Assembly (NCBI RefSeq): GCF_020217025.1
Contig: NZ_JAIWOF010000179.1
Location: forward strand, 1-10,000
Direction of reading: 5' to 3'
DNA: 10,000 bases
Source of the DNA: Flavobacterium sp.
GTDB taxonomy: Bacteria; Bacteroidota; Bacteroidia; Flavobacteriales; Flavobacteriaceae
Shown piece after piece: positions 6,211 through 10,000 of the stretch. Both the position numbers and the translations under genes were made by a program. The number at the start of each line of letters is the position of its first letter. The first letter of the stretch is position 1. The notes beneath the pieces are model-generated. The model had not been told where the DNA came from, did no database searches, and was given only the letters and a program-made list of their open reading frames with translations.

Positions 6211-7773
6211 TTATTTTGCAATATTCACTGCTCTAGTTTCACGAATAACCGTAATTTTTACTTGACCAGGATATGTCATTTCAGTTTGAATTTTTTGAGA
6301 AATATCAAATGACAAGTTAACTGCTGCATCATCAGATACTTTTTCACTTTCTACAATAACACGTAACTCTCTACCTGCCTGAATAGCGTAAGCGTTTTTC
6401 ACTCCATTAAATCCGAAAGCGATATCTTCTAAGTCTTTTAAACGTTGGATGTAAGAATCTAATACCTGTCTTCTTGCTCCAGGACGTGCTCCAGAAATAG
6501 CGTCACATACTTGGATAATTGGAGAAATCAATGATTTCATTTCAATTTCGTCGTGGTGAGCTCCAATAGCATTACATACTTCTTCTTTTTCACCATATTT
6601 CTCTGCCCATTGCATACCTAAGATTGCATGAGGTAATTCACTTTCTGTATCAGGTACTTTTCCTATATCGTGTAATAAACCAGCTCTTTTAGCTAATTTA
6701 ACGTTTAATCCTAATTCGGCTGCCATGATACCACATAACTTAGCTACTTCTCTTGAGTGTTGTAACAAGTTTTGTCCGTACGATGAACGGTATTTCATTC
6801 TACCTACCACTTTAATTAACTCAGGGTGTAATCCGTGGATTCCTAAATCGATAACCGTACGTTTACCTGTTTCGATAATTTCTTCATCAATTTGTTTAGC
6901 TGTTTTTGCCACAACTTCTTCAATACGAGCTGGGTGAATACGTCCGTCAGTTACTAATTTGTGTAATGCTAAACGAGCAATTTCTCTTCTTACTGGGTCA
7001 AAACAAGATAAGATGATAGCTTCTGGGGTATCGTCAACAATGATTTCAACTCCTGTTGCAGCTTCTAAAGCTCTAATGTTACGACCTTCACGACCAATGA
7101 TTCTACCTTTTACATCATCCGATTCAATGTTAAATACCGATACACAGTTTTCAACTGCTTCTTCAGTTCCTACACGTTGAATAGTGTTGATGATGATTTT
7201 CTTCGCTTCTTGTTGCGCTGTCATTTTTGCTTCTTCCACAGTATCTTGGATGAATGACATAGCGTTTGTTTTGGCTTCCGCTTTTAAGCTTTCTACCAAT
7301 TGATTTTTTGCATCTTCAGCAGATAAACCAGAAATAGCTTCTAGTTGCTCTACTTGACTTCTGTGAAGTTTATCAATTTCTTGTTGTTTCTTGTCTAAAT
7401 ATTCGATTTTATTATTGTAATCTGCAATTTTAGCTTCAACTTCATCATTAATTTTTTTAGCTTTTGCTAATTCATTTGAAACTTGAGATTCTTTGTCACG
7501 CGTTCTTTTTTCAGCTTCGGCCATTTTTTTGTCGCGAGCTAAAATTACTTGTTCGTGTTCTGCTTTTAATTCTAAAAACTTCTCTTTAGCTTGTAGAATT
7601 TTATCTTTTTTTGCTGCTTCAGCTTCTGTTTTGGCATCTTTTAAAATCGATGCTGCTTCTTTTTTTGCATTTTTAATTAGGTTAGAAACATTGCTTTTCT
7701 CTAAAAATTTAGCGATTCCAAAACCTCCTGCAAGACCAACAACAATTCCAATTATTATACTTAGTATGTCCAT
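6211..7773 (-). CDS. rny: Ribonuclease Y
   Basis: This membrane-anchored endoribonuclease starts mRNA decay. The 520-residue layout is canonical. A single N-terminal membrane helix (about 3-24, [19 protein letters not shown]) is followed by a long Lys/Glu/Ala-rich coiled coil (about 30-200). A KH domain at about 215-285 carries the [15 protein letters not shown] loop starting at residue 223. The HD phosphohydrolase domain at about 335-430 has H339, the H368-D369 pair in AGLLHDIGK, the AHHDE motif at 405-409 and D424 in [15 protein letters not shown] conserved C-terminal tail ends in [12 protein letters not shown]. Nothing is missing. The start at 7773 gives the normal N-terminal anchor. It is the last gene of a leftward block and begins only 28 nt after the closing stem of the 6S RNA, so it is probably made by readthrough past that RNA or from a promoter inside it. 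Confidence 0.98.
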   Translation of the reverse strand: MDILSIIIGIVVGLAGGFGIAKFLEKSNVSNLIKNAKKEAASILKDAKTEAEAAKKDKILQAKEKFLELKAEHEQVILARDKKMAEAEKRTRDKESQVSNELAKAKKINDEVEAKIADYNNKIEYLDKKQQEIDKLHRSQVEQLEAISGLSAEDAKNQLVESLKAEAKTNAMSFIQDTVEEAKMTAQQEAKKIIINTIQRVGTEEAVENCVSVFNIESDDVKGRIIGREGRNIRALEAATGVEIIVDDTPEAIILSCFDPVRREIARLALHKLVTDGRIHPARIEEVVAKTAKQIDEEIIETGKRTVIDLGIHGLHPELIKVVGRMKYRSSYGQNLLQHSREVAKLCGIMAAELGLNVKLAKRAGLLHDIGKVPDTESELPHAILGMQWAEKYGEKEEVCNAIGAHHDEIEMKSLISPIIQVCDAISGARPGARRQVLDSYIQRLKDLEDIAFGFNGVKNAYAIQAGRELRVIVESEKVSDDAAVNLSFDISQKIQTEMTYPGQVKITVIRETRAVNIAK

Positions 7774-7801
7774 ATGTGTGTTAAAAAATTATATAAAAAA
7801 A

Positions 7802-7951
7802 GCCTACATTAGATGTTTGTATAAACTCTGTTATACAAGATTTGAGCTAACCTGCAGTTCAAACTTCCCACTTAAGGGCCTGTTATAGTTGCAAAGATTC
7901 ACTCGTTTAAATTGTTAGTGTTGAGTTTATCAAATATATACTAATGTAGGC
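7802..7951 (-). ncRNA. ssrS: 6S RNA (flavobacterial type), regulator of RNA polymerase
   Basis: 6S RNA binds housekeeping RNA polymerase by mimicking an open promoter. Reading leftward, the 150-nt RNA is closed by a perfect 11-bp stem, GCCTACATTAG (7941-7951) with CTAATGTAGGC (7802-7812). A second helix follows: ATAAACTC (complement of 7923-7930) with GAGTTTAT (complement of 7821-7828), extended by UUUG/CAAA past one bulged base. A large open region comes next (about 18 nt on one side, 7905-7922, and 15 nt on the other, 7829-7843). A weakly paired apical arm ends in a CCC/GGG hairpin (7867-7878). This stem, central bubble and apical arm layout is the 6S hallmark. On the minus strand the closing stem is followed by seven U residues (7795-7801), which sets the strand. 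It lies directly after zapA, the same neighbour as ssrS in E. coli. I recall a flavobacterial 6S class in Rfam; primary-sequence identity to it was not tested. Confidence 0.85.
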
Positions 7952-7981
7952 AGTATCTTTGTTTGTTATGTAAGAACGTAT

Positions 7982-8275
7982 TTATTTTGAGAGTAACTCA
8001 CTCAATTTTTTATCCAAATTTTGCAATCTGGTTAAAGAAGTTTCATCATCTTGAGATTTACTAATTTGTTTTTGCTCCACTTGTGCTGCAAATTGCAAGG
8101 CACACATCGCTAAAACATCTTGTTTGTCTCTTACCGCATAGCTTTGTTCAAACTGTTTAATCATAGCATCTATTTTTTTTGAAGCACTTCTTAGTCCTTC
8201 TTCTTGTGATGGTTCCACAGTTAATGGATATACACGGTCTGCTATTGATATTTTAATTTTCAGCTTTTCACTCAT
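7982..8275 (-). CDS. zapA: Cell division protein ZapA
   Basis: ZapA is a small cytoplasmic protein that bundles FtsZ filaments at midcell. The 97-residue sequence has the family layout: an N-terminal beta-rich head (KIKISIADRVYPLTVEPSQE, about 5-25), the EEGLRSASKKIDAMIKQF helix (about 25-42), the conserved DKQDVLAMCALQFAAQVEQK helix (about 50-70), and a C-terminal coiled coil ending in LQNLDKKLSELLSK. The ATG lies 7 nt after the stop of the upstream coiled-coil gene, so the two are translated from one mRNA. The 6S RNA begins about 30 nt after the zapA stop. Confidence 0.93.
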   Translation of the reverse strand: MSEKLKIKISIADRVYPLTVEPSQEEGLRSASKKIDAMIKQFEQSYAVRDKQDVLAMCALQFAAQVEQKQISKSQDDETSLTRLQNLDKKLSELLSK

Positions 8276-8282
8276 GAGCTTT

Positions 8283-8573
8283 CTAATCTGAAAGTTGGGC
8301 TATACAATAATCGATTTCTCTGATTAATGAATTTATTTTGAGTTTTGTTTCTCGTTTATTTTCTTCACTGCCTAGTAATGAGTTTACCATTTTTAGAGTA
8401 TCTAGTTGTTTCTTCAGGTCTTCAATTTCACCAGATTGCTGTTGTTGATTTTTCTTAGAAAGCAACAATTCGTCTTGCAACTCTTGGTTTTTCTTTTCAA
8501 GCTGCAACAATTTCTGATTGAGCTTAAAAAATTTAACTTCGAGAGAATCAATTAATTCAGATAATCCATTCAT
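8283..8573 (-). CDS. Small coiled-coil protein, ZapB-like in size and context
   Basis: The 96-residue protein is almost entirely a predicted coiled coil. From about residue 5 to 65 it has heptad-spaced Leu/Ile (LIDSLEVKFFKLNQKLLQLE, then LQDELLLSKK, IEDLKKQLDTLKMVNSLL), with Gln/Lys/Glu between. A short C-terminal segment, KLKINSLIREIDYCIAQLSD, resembles an extra helix. No signal peptide or membrane helix is present. It is the first gene of the leftward unit with zapA (7-nt gap). ZapB of gammaproteobacteria is also a short, nearly all-coiled-coil protein that works through ZapA at the Z-ring, so a similar job is a reasonable inference. Coiled coils resemble one another by composition, however, so homology is not shown. 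A good promoter (TTG-N20-TAACTTTG) lies just upstream. Confidence 0.82.
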   Translation of the reverse strand: MNGLSELIDSLEVKFFKLNQKLLQLEKKNQELQDELLLSKKNQQQQSGEIEDLKKQLDTLKMVNSLLGSEENKRETKLKINSLIREIDYCIAQLSD

Positions 8574-8601
8574 TAATGATAGAATTCATTTCAATATTTC
8601 A

Positions 8602-8632
8602 CAAAGTTAGCATTAGTATTCAAAAATAGCAA
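8602..8632 (-). promoter_or_regulatory. Promoter of the coiled-coil / zapA / 6S / rny unit
   Basis: On the minus strand TAACTTTG (complement of 8602-8609) fits TAnnTTTG exactly, and TTG (complement of 8630-8632) lies 20 nt upstream, within the 17-23 nt spacing known for Flavobacterium promoters. Transcription would begin near 8597, about 25 nt before the ATG at 8573. It is the best-formed promoter in the window and the only clear one serving the leftward block. Confidence 0.7.
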
Positions 8633-8741
8633 TACTTTTTATTAAATTTTGTGAATAATTTTTTATTATTTATAACTATCTGATAATTAATAATTTATTA
8701 GAGGTATGGTTTTTTGTTTACTTTATATAAAATTATTTTAG

Positions 8742-8749
8742 TATTTTAG
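8742..8749 (+). promoter_or_regulatory. Possible -7 box (TATTTTAG) of the M23 peptidase gene
   Basis: TATTTTAG differs from TAnnTTTG at one position and ends 17 nt before the ATG at 8767, giving a leader of about 13 nt. The nearest upstream TTG (8714-8716) is 25 nt away, longer than usual. The sequence is AT-rich, so this is a weak call. Confidence 0.3.
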
Positions 8750-8766
8750 CATTAAACACAAGCACT

Positions 8767-10000
8767 ATGAAGTTCGTATTAGCCATTTTATTCGTCCCTT
8801 TTTTTATTTTTAGTCAAGATTATCCTCAAGATTATTTTCAATCACCTTTAGATATTCCACTCGATGTTTCGGGTTCTTTTGGCGAATTACGAAGTAATCA
8901 TTTTCATTCTGGCTTGGATTTTAAAACTAAAGGAATAGAAGGATTGCCTGTATATGCTGCTGGTGATGGCTATGTTTCTCGTATTAAAATTTCAACTTTT
9001 GGTTACGGAAAAGCAATTTATATCACACATTCTAATGGTTATACTTCTGTTTATGGTCATTTGCAAAAAGCGAATGGAGCCATTGAAAGTTACATCAAAT
9101 CAAGACAATATAAGGAGCAATCATATGAAGTAGAAATGTATTTGTACCCAACAGAATTACCTGTTAAAAAAGGAGATGTCATTGCTTTTAGTGGAAATAC
9201 TGGTGGAAGTGGAGCACCTCATTTGCATTTTGAATTTCGAAACACTAAATCGGAAGAAATTTTAAATCCAATGCATTTTGGTTTTAAAAAAATAATTAAC
9301 GATGATAGAAAACCTGTAATTCAAGGTATCGTAGCTTATCCGTTAGATTCTACGGTGGTAAATAATTCTCAAAAACCAATAAATATTTCATTTTCTAAAC
9401 AAGCCGACGGTTCTTATTTAGGGGTAAAAGTAAAAGCTAATGGAAAAGTAGCCTTTGGAATCAATGCTTATGATTTTTGTACTAATGCCTATAATAAAAA
9501 TGGATTGTACAAAGTAAAAGCATATTTAAACGGAGTGCTGCAATACCAATATGGTTTTGATGGTTTTGCGTTTGATGAATCACGTTATATTAATAATTTT
9601 ATTGATTATGAACGTTTTCATTTGATGGGACAACGCATTCAAAAATTATTTCAATTGTCTGATTACCCGCTTTCTATAGTGGCTGGAAACAAAAAAGATG
9701 GTATTATAAAAGTGCAACCAGGAGCAAACTACAATTATCGGGTGGAGATTTTTGATTTTCATGGTAATAAAGTAGAATTAGTAATTCCAATTGAGTTTGC
9801 AAATTCGCAAGCCATTATAAAAAATACGATTCAAAAAACACCGTATTTTGTTAAAGCTAAAAATGAATCTATTTTTGAAAAAAACAATGTTTCGGTGCAA
9901 ATTCCTGAAAATGCATTTTATAATAATTTCTATTTGAATTTTGATGTTAATGGAGATATTTTAACCTTACATGACGATAGTGTTCCAGTTCATAAAAATA
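8767..10000 (+). CDS. M23 family metallopeptidase, secreted peptidoglycan endopeptidase (3' end outside window)
   Basis: The visible 411 codons start with a signal peptide (MKFVLAILFVPFFIFS, cleavage before Q17), so the enzyme acts outside the inner membrane. The LytM/M23 catalytic domain follows directly, about residues 30-170. HSGLD supplies the zinc ligands H47 and D51, VYGHLQ supplies H98, and GGSGAPHLHFEFR supplies H152 and the third zinc ligand H154. All ligand and catalytic histidines of an active M23 endopeptidase are present, unlike degenerate activators such as EnvC. An insertion of about 25 residues (EQSYEVEMYLYPTELPVKKG) sits between H98 and HLH. After residue 175 a long beta-rich region of unknown role continues to the edge; comparable flavobacterial proteins run to roughly 550 residues. 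It is divergent from the coiled-coil/zapA unit, fitting a role in growth or septum remodelling. The visible frame is intact. Confidence 0.93.
   Translation, partial: MKFVLAILFVPFFIFSQDYPQDYFQSPLDIPLDVSGSFGELRSNHFHSGLDFKTKGIEGLPVYAAGDGYVSRIKISTFGYGKAIYITHSNGYTSVYGHLQKANGAIESYIKSRQYKEQSYEVEMYLYPTELPVKKGDVIAFSGNTGGSGAPHLHFEFRNTKSEEILNPMHFGFKKIINDDRKPVIQGIVAYPLDSTVVNNSQKPINISFSKQADGSYLGVKVKANGKVAFGINAYDFCTNAYNKNGLYKVKAYLNGVLQYQYGFDGFAFDESRYINNFIDYERFHLMGQRIQKLFQLSDYPLSIVAGNKKDGIIKVQPGANYNYRVEIFDFHGNKVELVIPIEFANSQAIIKNTIQKTPYFVKAKNESIFEKNNVSVQIPENAFYNNFYLNFDVNGDILTLHDDSVPVHKN

Noticed and set aside
7493..7888. Rightward 131-codon open frame overlapping the 5' part of rny and the 6S RNA
   Set aside because: It is antisense to a canonical rny coiled-coil region and to the structured RNA; its Ser/Phe/Ala-rich protein is the usual reverse-complement shadow of a Lys/Glu/Ala-rich coiled coil.
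7802..7951. Reading the structured RNA on the plus strand
   Set aside because: The stems are symmetric, but only the minus strand has a U-tract directly after the closing stem, and the neighbouring zapA and rny are also leftward.
7954..7961. Rightward TATCTTTG matching TAnnTTTG next to the 6S RNA
   Set aside because: No rightward gene follows, no TTG lies at the right distance, and transcription from it would be antisense to zapA; treated as chance.

Overview
The window looks like ordinary chromosome from a low-GC member of the Bacteroidota, most likely a Flavobacterium-like Flavobacteriaceae. The evidence is the strong AT bias, the TAnnTTTG-type promoter boxes, start sites without Shine-Dalgarno sequences, a DUF5686 outer-membrane protein with an N-terminal carboxypeptidase-regulatory-like domain, several small 'porin family' beta-barrels, and a zapA / 6S RNA / rny block. 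There is no sign of phage, transposon, CRISPR array, tRNA or rRNA.

Left part, all leftward (minus strand): a DUF5686 protein cut by the window edge (1-2426), the shikimate-pathway enzyme AroQ (2472-2885), a terminator (2907-2936), and a small outer-membrane barrel protein (2961-3515). A 305-base AT-rich divergent spacer follows, with repeated TTGTTA-type motifs and a promoter. Two rightward small barrel genes come next (3821-4429 and 4581-5165). They have nearly the same signal peptide and nearly identical C(UUCG)G terminators. Then comes rightward xerD (5238-6137), whose best promoter box lies so close to its ATG that the mRNA is probably leaderless.

Right part: a 15-bp bidirectional terminator separates xerD from a leftward block transcribed in the order small coiled-coil gene (8283-8573), zapA (7982-8275), a 150-nt structured RNA that I read as 6S RNA (7802-7951), and rny, encoding ribonuclease Y (6211-7773). 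A good promoter (TTG-N20-TAACTTTG) precedes the coiled-coil gene. Divergent from it is an M23-family peptidoglycan endopeptidase that runs off the window (8767-10000).

Functionally the right half groups cell division (ZapA and its coiled-coil neighbour), cell-wall remodelling (M23) and global RNA control (6S RNA and RNase Y). The left half combines core metabolism and chromosome-dimer resolution (AroQ, XerD) with a cluster of outer-membrane barrels. The most notable non-coding object is the 6S RNA. It was identified here from an 11-bp perfect closing stem, a large central bubble, a U-tract and its position beside zapA.
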